DNA of 64,000 bases from Xiphydria camelus (Eukaryota; Arthropoda; Insecta; Hymenoptera; Xiphydriidae). Positions 11,142 through 21,169 of this stretch are shown here, piece by piece. The stretch covers positions 19,978,190 through 20,042,189 of the forward strand of contig OY783200.1 in NCBI GenBank assembly GCA_963678675.1, written 5' to 3'. The notes under the pieces are model-generated. The model was not told the origin of the DNA, did no database searches, and saw nothing but the letters and a program-made list of their open reading frames with translations. The position numbers were made by a program, and so were the translations under genes. The first letter of the stretch is position 1. Every line of letters starts with the position of its first letter.

Positions 11142-12113
11142 GATTTTACCAAGGCTTTTGATACTGTCTCCCACGACCTGCTTTTTATCAAACGGCTTGG
11201 GCTCTCGGAGAGAACATTACTGTGGATCAAATCATACCTCACAGGTAGAAAACAAGCCATTAAAACCTCAGATGGCTCACTCACTACCTGGCAGGATACC
11301 AACACCGGGGTACCCCAAGGATCCGTCTTGGGGCCTCTACTTTTCTCGCTTTTTATTAATGACATTGGCTCTGCCATCAAAAGGGCTAAACGTCTACTCT
11401 ATGCGGATGACCTGCAAATCTACCTGAGTTGTGCACCGAATGAAATTGATTCCTGCATTGAGAAATTGAATGAGGACATTTTGGCAACATCCAACACTAG
11501 GCTCGCTTCAACCTGCTTCAACTTAATATTAGTAAAACCAAGGCCATGGTCGTGGATAACAACCAATTCATTAACACCATTTATTCAAGACCACTTCCTC
11601 CGCTAGGTCATGGTGGGATCAGTATTCCGCTTGTATCCAGTGCAAAAAACCTTGGTGTCATTCTTGACTCCAAGCTTTCCTTTAAAGAGCACGCGAGGAG
11701 CATTACATCGAGTACCAACAGGGTTGACTACCAACTCCAGCAACTGAGAACGTACACTGACTTTCACTTTCGGAAATCCCTGGTCATGGCCCTGGCCTTA
11801 CAACACATTGACTACTGCGCTGCTGTCCTAAACGGAGCTGGAACTGTGCTGAATTAAAAACTGGAACGTCTTTTCAACAAAGGCATCCGCTATGTATATG
11901 GACTTCCTCGTGATGTCTCTATTAGCTCGTGCAGGAAAGAAATTGGCTGGTTAAGTGTCAGTGGCCCCAGAAAATAGGAACTACATACTCTCACCCATAA
12001 TGCTATATACAAGAGGCAACCTGAGTATTTGGCTGATCGTCTCAATACCCTCGCCATAAGACCGACAAGTGGAGTCGCACACAGCCTAACCAGCCAGTTT
12101 AGGAAAAGATTAT
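11142..12113 (+). pseudogene. Non-LTR retrotransposon reverse transcriptase, fragment
   Basis: The translation starts in the RT domain with DFTKAFDTVSHD and continues through GVPQGSVLGPLLFSLFINDI and LYADDLQIY, which carries the catalytic YADD box. After about 11500 a frameshift leads to a second frame with the thumb-like region (SAKNLGVILDSKLSF, ALQHIDYCAAVLNG), and then in-frame stops at about 11856 and 11974. The end resembles the C-terminus of LINE ORF2 proteins (SLTSQFRK). The motifs fit a Jockey- or CR1/L2-like ORF2. The endonuclease domain and ORF1 are missing, so it is a 5'-truncated dead copy. Its 3' end abuts the second peptide-gene unit. Confidence 0.9.
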
Positions 12114-13165
12114 AATTTGCTCCGGGTGGAATCCATCCCTTTTGTTTTAGGGAAGGATGATAAGTTCAGTCTAGCCTATTCTTTATCTCGTTACGGGGAT
12201 TTTCCCGTCGCTTATTCGCCGCTGCCGCGTCTTATTTCTATCAATCTCATGAACACGGCTACGTCGGAACGTGACACTACAAGAAATAACATTTTACCTG
12301 CTAAATATTTATGTCGAACTGGAACGGAGAAATTTAACGTACTTCTGGCAGCCACATTAAATGTCAATAAACTTTGGAAAATTTCATTTGGTAAACTATC
12401 GTATGCTCGCAGAAAACTTAACCGCGTATACTTATCCACTGCACACACTTAATTCGAATTAATCTACATGGCGATTCCCTGCTTGAATAAATTCTCAATG
12501 TTTATCAAAACTATTCGAACCTAAACTAAATTATTTCTATACTCTCAGTGTATAATCAACTCTTACGAATGTTTCAGAATTAACTACTATTTTCTCCACA
12601 CTTTTTTTAGGGCTTTGGAAGGTAAAAATGTTTAAAAAATCACAACGAAATAAATTTTATAAATTTTATTATCTTTCTTCATTAGTTCCAACATTTTTAT
12701 CCATTGGAAAGTACTTAGGGAATGCAGTATGGCATCCATTTGTTATCCAACTCTACTACTACTCCTGCGTTGAGCGCAATTTGGAAATGTTATCCTATGA
12801 CCGCGTATTATTCGAACACTTACTACGCATTTTGTATCTGATGGACATCTGTAACCTTTACAAAGATCCGGCTTGTTACTGGCCCCGCTGATCGTCAAGA
12901 TTGTCAACACTAGTACGAAAAATGCGTATAACTTCATATTTCCAAATTGCCTTTAACAAACGACTATTCGATCCACTGGAATAGTAGACGTGTGTCGATT
13001 GACCCAACATTTACTGCCTTCAATATAATACTTATCACCTTCGTGCGTCACTAACATACCTATTATAATTCAACAGATGCTATGGACTGCGCAAATCATC
13101 AACGTCATATTGTTTTCACTTAATAAATAAGACCACTTGTTGTGTACCTACATATGTAAGTAGTA
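12113..13165 (-). repeat. Duplicated peptide-gene unit, copy 2
   Basis: This segment aligns almost base for base with 48163-49200, including the far 3' flank (about 12117-12480) that copy 1 lacks. That flank has open frames in both copies, but the changes between them include K/E, N/D and a stop, so it does not look selected as protein. It does not extend to the basic ORF, unlike copies 1 and 3. Confidence 0.8.
12743..12937 (-). CDS. Small secreted cysteine-rich peptide, copy 2 (64 aa)
   Basis: Paralogue of the peptides at 5000-5200 and 48810-48986. It has the same signal peptide plan (MKLYAFFVLVLTILTISG), then a short spacer and four cysteines spaced C-x4-C-x5-C-x16-C. The first half keeps the C-K-G-Y-R-C-P pattern; the second half is unrelated to copy 1, and a basic tail (QRRSSSR) follows the last cysteine where the others stop within three residues. 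The tail probably reflects loss of the original stop. The upstream TATA element is degraded to TATTATAT, so expression may be reduced. A poly(A) signal lies on the minus strand at 12665-12670. Function unknown; a defence or venom-type secreted peptide is an inference only. Confidence 0.6.
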   Translation of the reverse strand: MKLYAFFVLVLTILTISGASNKPDLCKGYRCPSDTKCVVSVRIIRGHRITFPNCAQRRSSSRVG

Positions 13166-13229
13166 AAAAAATTTGATATCAATATTGTTTAAAATTTGAT
13201 GGAAAATATGTCGTTCTCGAAGCGATTCA

Positions 13230-13468
13230 AAAATGAGATCCGAAGAATAGGAATATTATGACCTTAATATAGTCCATTTTTAATCACATTTTAATCTACT
13301 TTCAATTTGATAACGATATTTAAAATGTACTTAATCAATTTAAGATGATCACTTCCATTTCCAAATTAAAAGTAGATTAAAATGTGATATGTGAAAATCG
13401 ATATAGGTAAATGAGATAAAAATGCATCACATTAAGATCATAATATTTTTATTCTTTGGATCATACTT
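13230..13468. mobile_element. Foldback MITE
   Basis: ATGAGATCCGAAGAATAGGA is matched in inverted form by TTTTATTCTTTGGATCAT. A second inner pair (AATCACATTTTAATCTACTT and its inverse) strengthens the hairpin. Non-coding. Confidence 0.7.
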
Positions 13469-13817
13469 TGATTAAATCGACGTGACATTTATTTATCCCG
13501 TTTAAAGGGCGAACTCATGCCGAGAAATCCCGAGGAGCCCCGACAACACCCGAAAAGCGTCAATACGAATAGTTTCTTACCTGAGACACAGCTTAAACTA
13601 CGAGAGAGATGCTACAGTATACCGTTCTATTTACTTCATAAATATCCCTAAAATTGATAATTTGTTTTTAGTTTGCTATGATTACATGTAACAGCGTTGA
13701 CTTCTGAATGAGAGACAGTTCACGGAGGTGAAATCTCATCTTCCGCTGGAAGGTTAAAAAATTAAAGAAAAAGGATTAAAAAATTTCAAGGTTAATAGCT
13801 TAATACAATTCAATATA

Positions 13818-14239
13818 TACAGGATGTTTTTAAACCTCTGACCCAGAGAGAAAAACCCTATGTTCATTAAAAAATTACGGACATAATACAATTGATTTTA
13901 TTGAAATCCGTTAAGAATTTACGGAGAAATTAATTATTAAACAGTAATAAATGTTTTGAATTTATTCGGAATTGATGACGTCATATATCAATTAATCAAT
14001 ATATAAATTAAGATAATCGCATTTGCTATCGTTATTATAAACATTATCCTCATGAGCCTTGATATGACGTCATCAATGCCGAATAAATTCAAAATATTAA
14101 TTACTTTTTAATAATTAATTTCGCCGCAAGTTCTTAACGGATTTCAATAAAATCAATTGCATTGTGTCCGTAATTTTTTAATGAACATAGGGTTCCCCCC
14201 CCCCCCCCCTCTGGGTCAGAGGTTTGAGAACACCCGGTA
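13818..14239. mobile_element. Foldback MITE with CAGGGTGTT-type ends and TA target
   Basis: Arms of about 170 bp start CAGGATGTTTTTAAACCTC and end in the inverse GAGGTTTGAGAACACCCGG, flanked by TA on both sides. The right arm has acquired a C-tract at about 14196. The CAGGRTGTT end and TA target fit a Tc1/mariner-superfamily MITE. Confidence 0.8.
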
Positions 14240-14469
14240 TACCTATGTAGCTTTGCTGTATCTTACTCTAAACCGAACGATGATTCTGTAATTTGTTAGA
14301 GACAAGTGGGTTATAGTTCCTGTTAGAATGACTGAATGGCTAGGCTAGATGCGAGGCGTCACTATGAGCACTGCTCCATGCTATGGGCGAGGCTATGTGC
14401 GGTGCGAGGTGCAGTGCGCCGTTATGGACGGCCCCTAACTAGGAGCGTCACCCGAAGACCTAAAGGGGC

Positions 14470-14585
14470 CCATACACTGTCAAACAAATTTGCGCAACGC
14501 AGCGTTGGCCCAACGCTGCGTTGCACAACTGCATCATCCATACACTGTCAAACAAATTTGTGCAACGCAGCGTTGCGTCCTGGGA
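14470..14585. repeat. Repeated CGCAACGCAGCGTTG segments
   Basis: ATACACTGTCAAACAAATTT followed by CGCAACGCAGCGTTG occurs twice (about 14472 and 14540), with an inverted AACGCTGCGTTGCACAA between them. A small palindromic repeat, non-coding. Confidence 0.6.
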
Positions 14586-14599
14586 AGTCCTTGTAACGA

Positions 14600-15249
14600 T
14601 ACAATTTTGCTGCCCCTACTCTAAATTTTCCATGCGATAATTGTATATTTTTATATAATATATAGACAACATCGCGTTCAAAAATTGTATGTGGCAAATG
14701 AAAAGTGAGTTCACCATTTCGAGCCGGAGCCGGTCTGTAGACTCGTCAGTAATGTCTAAGACCCTTTACCTTCCGCGTACGCATCTGGCGATTTTTTTTT
14801 CAACATACTAATACTGTCTTCGATCATTTTGAAAATTTTCAGTACTGCACCTCATCACTTTTTATACATTAAAAAATTGCATGTTTAACCCCTTACCCTC
14901 GCATTATACTTCCACGGTGACGTCTGGCGGCCTGACCCTCACCATATCAGTAACAATCGAAGCTATAATTGTTATAGTTTTGACTGCACCGAGTCACCCG
15001 TACCCCTATGTAGCCAGCTCTCCGTCGGACTCCTGGAAATACTCGAAACGGGCCCCAGCCCTCGAACATTCGAACCACGCTGATTCATCGTGCGCTTTCC
15101 TGGTCGAGGCGTAACACCTTCCTCACCGGTCTCGTTGCTACGTGTGCTTCGTCCTAGTATTTATCCGTCTTCATCATTGCTCCCCTTTACAAAGCCGACT
15201 TAGAATGTCGAAATATAGCGGTATCGATTAGCGCGGGCACTGCAGGAAA
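14600..15249. other. No gene seen
   Basis: No domain-bearing ORF and no clear inverted repeat. The open frame at 14881-15114 has no recognisable motif. Confidence 0.5.
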
Positions 15250-15432
15250 TTAACCTTTCGGGAGAAGTGCGTGACTGCGAACGCATTCGCAACCCACGTT
15301 CACCGAAGCATACCGCCCGCCTCGCCGTTACGACTGACGTAGAGATTAGATCTAGATTAGCGCGTTACTTAGGTCACGATGATAGTGAGCGGTAAGAAAT
15401 GACGTAGAAGTCCCCTTGCGACGGAACACACA
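15250..15432 (-). repeat. Dispersed GC-richer repeat, copy 2
   Basis: Inverted relative to 2832-3000 and homologous along its whole length (CTGCGAACGCATTCGCAACC, ACCGCCCGCCTCGCCGTTAC). Confidence 0.7.
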
Positions 15433-15527
15433 TTAACACAAACTTAAGTCATTTGATACATTTTGTAAATGTCATGATATAAACTTTAACATAACCTAAA
15501 AGCCAAGAGCCGGTCGAGGGAGCGACA

Positions 15528-15845
15528 ATGGCCTCGGACACGCCTCCGGTGTACATCTGCATGGCCATCCTGTTGGCCGTCGTCGGGGTTGAAGCTTCTG
15601 GAGGGAACGTGTCTCCGAGACACCGTCTATCGGTTCTTCAGGACTCTGCGCGCGATCGGGAACGATGAACTCGGGGTGACGGCCTTTCAGGAGAAGCTCG
15701 ATAAACTGGAGTTTACGGATATATCGATCTGGCTGAACGCAGAGCTACGGCGGCTCGTGGAGAAGTCGAACTACTGCGCGAGAGCAATTACGTTAACCAG
15801 CTGATCCTGCTGAAGAAGCAGAATCGAGCTACTTATCCTGGTTAG
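15528..15845 (+). pseudogene. Possible host-gene fragment, FAM98-like (uncertain)
   Basis: This GC-richer patch has codon-like structure unlike its surroundings. One frame encodes LRAIGNDELGVTAFQ followed by a segment with LEFTDISIWLNAELRRLVE, and a frame change near 15770 continues as SNYVNQLILLKKQ. The pattern EFT..-WL..EL..L resembles the N-terminal region of FAM98 proteins (RNA-ligase complex associated), from memory and without alignment. There is no clean start codon or splice sites joining further exons, and the frame breaks, so a retained or retroposed fragment is likelier than a working gene. A protein search would decide it. Confidence 0.3.
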
Positions 15846-15898
15846 ACCGTTCGGCTTGACTCGGCAAGGAGTGAGGTTCCTGATATCTGCTCGCGGAT

Positions 15899-16982
15899 AT
15901 CACCGGTCAATAGGAATTTTGAGTCTGGGTTCTGCATAGCTGATTTTTGTTTCTAGCACATAAGTAAATACAGACAAAATAGTTTTATTCGAAAAAGTTT
16001 GCCTTTGTAGCAATCAGAATGAAATTGTACGAATTAAAAAAAAGATCCTATTTTCACATGTTCATTGCATGTAAAAATAAAACAAACTCTTGTTATGGAT
16101 TGGAATCACGTTTATTTACAAAAAAGAAAAGATATAAAAGCTAGTAGTGCAAACTAGTAGTGCAACAGAATACATAGGAAAGTTTAGAAATGAATATTTC
16201 TCGTATTTCTTCTGTGATTGAATGAACTTTCTCGTATTAGACCCCAAATACAATCTCCCATCATACTCTCATTATATTGCCCCTGATACGGCGTTCAAAG
16301 TTCATCATATCCTGATGAAAACGTTCACCTTGTTCTTCCGAATAGGCACCCATGCTATCTTCAAATTGATTCAAGTGAGCATGTAGCATATGCACTTTAA
16401 GGGACATTTTACAACCCATGCGTTGAAAGTTACGAAGCATATTTAAGATGAGTCTTTTATAATTATCTGCTTTGTTGTTTTCGAGAAAACCATGGACCAC
16501 AGCTTTAACCCTTAACTGTCCTGGTGAAATAATGTTACATACAAGAAATGTAGACGACGGGGTCTGCACGAACTCCACTAGCACAGTTCAGGGTTACAGC
16601 TGTTCCAGGAATTTCTTTCACAAGCGTTGAGTAGCCGTGGAGATTCCTAATTTTTTATAGAAAACAGCGGAAACTTGTTTGTACTCCTAATATAAAATAC
16701 GTTATATCGCTACAAGTATACATACCCTGACATGCACACTGACCACATAACTGAAATGACACTTGCTTTCTTCTCGCTCATCTCCACCCTTACTTCCCGA
16801 AACTTGTATCTCCTTATATAATCATATAAGATCTTAAATACGGATTGATCATTGCGAAAGGCACAAAAGTAAACTTTTTCAGAAATAAATGGATGGTTCT
16901 ATTATTTTTCGACATAGAGAAACAGAAGGTTGTTATAGAAACCAAGACTCAGTAAAAAACTTTTTTTTTGTTGACCGGTGAT
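15899..16982 (-). mobile_element. TIR element carrying the end of a HIKLGL-family gene
   Basis: ATCACCGGTCAA at 15899 is exactly inverted as TTGACCGGTGAT ending at 16982. Weaker inverted similarity continues inward for about 100 bp (GAGTCTGGGTTCT against the inverse of ACCAAGACTC; AAAAAGTTTGCCTTTGT against its inverse). The interior carries the minus-strand coding remnant at 16261-16550. No standard transposase is visible. About 1.08 kb. Confidence 0.6.
16261..16550 (-). pseudogene. C-terminal remnant of arthropod zinc-finger/HIKLGL repeat-gene family
   Basis: The frame encodes FLENNKADNYKRLI, MLRNFQRMGCKMSLKVHMLH and EEQGERFHQDMMNFERR. This is the C-terminal signature of a gene family found in many copies in arthropod and other invertebrate genomes, usually annotated as uncharacterised. 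A longer broken copy of the same family lies at 55500-57560. Only the last hundred or so residues survive here and the ORF start is not a true start. Function unknown; the multi-copy, TIR-bounded context suggests a mobile-element gene. Confidence 0.65.
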
Positions 16983-17469
16983 AATCAACGATGAGTCTTT
17001 GGCTGTTTCCAAATATGAGAACGTCTCGTCCTGACCTTTTTTGTTTTATTTTATGAATATTCTATGCGCGCGATCAAGGAAGACAATAACGAGAGATAAG
17101 CGCATCTAGTATCGATGTGGCCCTTGATTCTCCTCACTGACTCAATGGCTGAGAGCTTCTCAAGAGAGAGAAGAAGTGAGTAGAGGAAGATGGGACGTCA
17201 ATTCTAGTGAAAACAGGGTGGCGACAGAACCAGGAAGTAAGGAAAATCTTATGGATTCTTAACGATCTGGAAATTGACATAGCTTGCTGCTTTGCAGTGA
17301 TAGGCTCGTCGTACGGGCGTACGAAAATGTCACGTGTCTCCTATCCGCATCGGTTTTATTTCTCGTTTGACGTCTCGTCGCGTCTGCATCTCGTGATTTT
17401 AACTCTCGTTTTCTCTTTAATGGGTTTCATTGATTTCTTCTTCATATATCCCTTTCGTCACGTTTTACG

Positions 17470-17612
17470 GTAGAACTTGCAATTGAGCAGATATGGCGAC
17501 AAGTTGACATTGATTTTGGCTTTGCCGAACATGTCCACGATTGTTGCCCCCTCGAATTGCATTCCACTGTTGTCATCGTAGTAAATAGTCCGCGTAGATA
17601 AACTTTAGTTGA
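17470..17612 (-). other. Possible exon of an unidentified gene
   Basis: The minus strand reads TRTIYYDDNSGMQFEGATIV, then DMFGKAKINVNLSPYLL and about ten more residues to a stop, preceded by a possible acceptor (ACTAAAG). The composition looks protein-like, but I recognise no family and see no partner exon. It could be a chance ORF. Confidence 0.25.
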
Positions 17613-17733
17613 TAAGGAGCCAAAAGAAGTCACGTTGATTGCTCGAGAGCACCATTACACGATACTCGGCGTCTGCTCGACGTATGCAAACGTATCTTTC
17701 GGAATTACCACGCGATACTTACCGTCGTAAAAA

Positions 17734-17939
17734 ATGTCGCGACTACTTGCTCACAAGTTTTTCGGCCGGCTAAACGTACCGAATGTAAATAGTCTCGCAA
17801 ATGGGCGCGATGATAACGAGAGACTTGAATCTCCTCGAGTATCAAAGCAAGGACCTTCTCAGGGAGAGCGGTGTCTCCGTGCAGAATTTCACGATCATCG
17901 GCAACGCGAAAAAAGCAGATTTCGCCCTTGATAAGTTTC
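17734..17939 (+). CDS. Succinyl-CoA ligase beta-subunit-like exon 1 (possible pseudogene)
   Basis: The segment from about 17812 encodes RDLNLLEYQSKDLLRESGVS, then VQNFTIIGNAKKADFALDKF, which matches the start of the mature beta subunit of the mitochondrial succinate-CoA ligase (ATP-grasp fold, TCA cycle). The phrase NL-EYQSK is diagnostic. An upstream ATG at 17734 opens a basic, presequence-like stretch (MSRLLAHKFFGRLN) but in another frame, so either the presequence is disrupted or translation starts at a nearer ATG (about 17800). A GTTAGT donor follows at 17940. The rest of the enzyme was not found downstream in the window, so this may be a partial duplicate. Confidence 0.6.
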
Positions 17940-18024
17940 GTTAGTATGAGTTTCACCCCATGGCGTTAGAATGCGGGAACTAAGAGCCATCCCTTATCAT
18001 GTCAATGTATTTCTGTCGAAGCAG

Positions 18025-18124
18025 GAGCGAACGAGTACGTCGTCAAGGCTCAAGTTCTAGCAGGAGGGCGTGGAAAAGGCTGGTTCGACCATGAATTCAA
18101 GGGTGGAGTACGTCTCGCCAAGGA
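18025..18124 (+). CDS. Succinyl-CoA ligase beta-subunit-like exon 2
   Basis: After an 85 bp intron ending GAAGCAG, the frame continues in phase as [20 protein letters not shown] and [20 protein letters not shown] is the ATP-grasp glycine loop of succinyl-CoA synthetase beta subunits. A GTAAGT donor follows at 18125. The conserved splice sites and sequence argue for a real or recently active gene part, but no third exon was recognised. Confidence 0.7.
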
Positions 18125-18163
18125 GTAAGTTTCGTTCGTTTGCGAGCTTCCCGGGTGGATGAA

Positions 18164-18351
18164 AATAGCAATATATAAAAAAACTGATTGATTGGTTTAT
18201 GAAAAATATGCCTACTATGCATCCAGAAGCTGTTTTTTCTTACAGATAATATAAAGACACTTTATCGATGCCTGGGAGAAAGAGTTAACTTTTGGTCGGA
18301 TGTTAGGCATACTTTTTGTAAACCAATCAGTCAGTTTTTTGTATATCGCAA
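18164..18351. repeat. Foldback repeat
   Basis: AGCAATATATAAAAAAACTG and TTGGTTTATGAAAAATATGC are inverted in the right half (GCATACTTTTTGTAAACCAA; CAGTTTTTTGTATATCGC). Arms about 45 bp. Non-coding. Confidence 0.65.
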
Positions 18352-18559
18352 TCTCTTTCTATCTGCTCAGACAATACAATCAAAAAAGTCATCTTGAAGT
18401 CATCCATAGGCAGGCTAATGTCTCAGTTTTTGTTAACTTAACTCAGGTAGAACAAAATGGCGATTTTGAAAAAGTTACCTAAATGTATTATAATGCAAAA
18501 CGTATAATAATAGTGATTGGTAGATAATAACAATAATAGTAGAAAGTAGTTAGGCCTCT

Positions 18560-19080
18560 TATTTAGTTTCAAAAGAAACAGTGTTATTTACGCAATCAAA
18601 AACATTCGTATTCTTGAATCCGTGGTTCGCATTTGAAACATCTCAAAGTATATCTGCGGTTGAATGAAAAGGAAATCGAAATATCGCGCGGTTCAAAATT
18701 CGGGCCAGCGCATATCATCGCGAATATCGGGGACGAAAACTATTCTCGTAGTAAGAGGTCCCCGTGGGGAAGGGGGGTAGTATAGGTACGTACATTAAGT
18801 ATTTAGTGCCTAGCGGTAGTTGTACGGTAATAAATTAGTACCTATTTACCATTAGTTGCATTCCTAACGCCGATTGTTTGGACTGTCCCCAGTCGTGGCT
18901 AGTGCTGAACATTCATTACGGCCGAATCCTAATAAAAATTGTAGCAAACTGAGACAGTTCATGGATCCTGTTCTTTAGAAATTACTCGAAATATTGATGA
19001 ATTTATATTTGAATACACTTGTGTTCTCTAAAACATTTCGAAAAGAAGGTTGAAGAATTAATTCGATCATATTTCGTAAA
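18560..19080. other. No gene seen
   Basis: Mixed-composition sequence between repeats. No recognisable coding region or inverted repeat. Confidence 0.5.
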
Positions 19081-19084
19081 TAGT

Positions 19085-19587
19085 ATCCGTGAAAAAAATG
19101 TTCATATACATATAATCATATATGATCATATATAATTTGATATAATCAGATCCAAAATTTTCAACTTTGTTCAGATCTGAATATAGATAATCATACATAG
19201 AGAAAAAGAATTAGTTGGATCCACCGAAAATTACTTGCTAGGTCACTCGTAATTAATTATTTATATCAATTAAATTTTTTAATCCATCAATTTGATATCT
19301 CTTCCTCACAATTATATGAAATAGTATATGATTGCGAGGAAGAAATGTGTAATTAATATGAAAAAAGATCAAATTGATCTAAATAAATAATTACATACAT
19401 CACCGGAATGAATTTTTAGTAGATCTAACTAATTCTTTTTCTCTGTGTATCTGATCATATATTATTCTATATAATCGTATATAATTTTTCATATATGATC
19501 AGATAGAGATTTTCGGATCGGATTAGTATATCTAATTGTGTATGATCATATTATATGTGGTTATATATAACCATTTTTTCCTGGGTA
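19085..19587. mobile_element. AT-rich foldback element with TATATGATCA motifs
   Basis: The two halves mirror each other: AAAGAATTAGTTGGATC against GATCTAACTAATTCTTTT, and CAATTTGATATCTCTTCCTC against GAGGAAGAAATGTG with ATCAAATTGAT. Both flanks carry many TATATGATCATAT-like palindromes. Related AT-rich blocks occur at 31040-31290 and 32755-32890. Confidence 0.6.
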
Positions 19588-19913
19588 GTCAATTTCGCTA
19601 AAAAGTTTCAATATATAATTCAGACTCATATTCCAAGTAACTTCAAATAGAAAGAGAAAGATCCATCAGAGAGAGACGTCTCTCTTGGTCTTTTCCTCCC
19701 AACGTAACTGAGCTATAACGTGGCGAACCACAATGTTGAGGGGGGGCGTCGCATAAATTTAACCGAAGTCAGGAACGTTCCCCCTCGATCACTATTATTT
19801 CCAGGAGAATATTCGTCCAATAATTCAGAGTATTTTCACGCAGCTATCGTAACTTTCAAACAAAGGATACATTATTTTTGGCAATTGACAGAGTACATCG
19901 ATACTCTTATACC

Positions 19914-20092
19914 AAGCCGACACAATCGCCCGCAATATTATATTATATGGATATGATATCAATGTTAAAATTTCGCACTTGACAATACAGCATTAATATA
20001 ACACCTCTTGTTATATTACAGCCATATACCATATGCATATAATACGATGTGTTATATTTACGCTACATTGTCGGATGCGAAATTTTAACAAA
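19914..20092. mobile_element. MITE of the AATATTGCG/TTAAAATTTCGC family, copy 1
   Basis: GTTAAAATTTCGCACTTGAC at 19964 is inverted at GGATGCGAAATTTTAAC, enclosing ATATAACAC/GTGTTATAT arms. A leader AGCCGACACAATCGCCCGCA precedes it. The segment aligns in reverse complement with 26946-27125. Confidence 0.65.
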
Positions 20093-20109
20093 GCCCTGAT
20101 GGAAAAATT

Positions 20110-20288
20110 TGTCTCACAAATTTGTGAAAAATAGATACCTATTGTGACTTTTTTCTGATTTTCTACAGTAATTAGAATATTTTGGACATTTTCAGGGGAG
20201 TATGAAAAGTTTTCAGGAAAAGTCTAAGAAAAGACGAAAAGAGTACAGTAGGTATCTATTTTTCTTTCATGCATAAAAATTTGTCTGA
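20110..20288. repeat. Foldback repeat
   Basis: AAAAATAGATACCTATTGTG is matched in inverted form by GTAGGTATCTATTTTTCTTT, flanked by AAATTTGTCTCA and AAATTTGTCTGA. Non-coding. Confidence 0.55.
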
Positions 20289-20490
20289 AAAATTGTGGTG
20301 AACTCAGTGAAAATTTTTATTCTGAAGAAACTGAAATTCGGTCATCTTTTGGTAATTTATTGTAGGCATAAAAATACGTATAAATATTTTCAGAGATTTT
20401 TTAGAAGTTTTGCAGTTTTACAGATTTTTCCAGATATTTGTCCGGTTTTAATAGACTTTTCTAGAAAAGTTATTGTGTATTAAAGAAAAA

Positions 20491-20691
20491 TACGAGGGTC
20501 GTCTAAAAAGTAAGTTCCACTATTTTTTAAAACTCGTTTGGTTGGCGGGAAACGTTTGAAGTTTGAAGGGAATATTTGTCTTTGTGTAGTGCATAAGCCC
20601 TGTGAAATTCCTATGCAATTTCAAATGTTTCCCGCCAACCAAACGGATTTTAAAAAATAGTGGAATTTACTTTTGAAATGATCCTCCCATA
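20491..20691. mobile_element. Mariner-derived MITE, about 200 bp
   Basis: The end TACGAGGGTCGTCTAAAAAG is the typical terminal sequence of several insect mariners. It is matched by an inverted, diverged right end finishing GATCCTCCC next to TA. Arms of about 60 bp include GTTTGGTTGGCGGGAAAC and its inverse. Confidence 0.75.
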
Positions 20692-21169
20692 TGCACACAT
20701 ATTTTCTGGGCATATTTCTGACTTTTTCTGACAAACTCTGATACTTCCCTAAAAATATTTGAAATGCTCCGATTACAACAGAAAATCAGAAAAAAAAAGT
20801 CTAAATATCTTATTTGCAGAAAGTTTGAGAAATGTTTCTATCATAGAGATATTATCTCCATGTATATTAGGGGGTTGCACTGAAAGCCGTTGTTTTGTTC
20901 TTGTTTCAAAAATATTACGTCGTAATAAAACGTGTGAATACCTCAATCAAAGTATTTGTCTTCGGAAGCTATAACCTTTTCCCACTTTTCGGGCAGAAGT
21001 TGAATTCCGCGACGACAGAATTGTCTACTTTTAGAGCTAATCCACTCAGCAACCCAACTTTTGACTTCTTGGTCATTATGGAAGTGTGTATCTTCCAAGT
21101 AATTTGTTGCATCGAACTAAATAAATGATAATCACTCGGGATCAGGTCTGGAGAATGCGCTGGGTGCAG

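Noticed and set aside
12117..12452. 111-codon ORF shared with 48049-48417
   Set aside because: It is open in both copies, but the copies are recent and differ by charge-changing substitutions and a stop, so no evidence of selection. Kept only as part of the duplicated unit.
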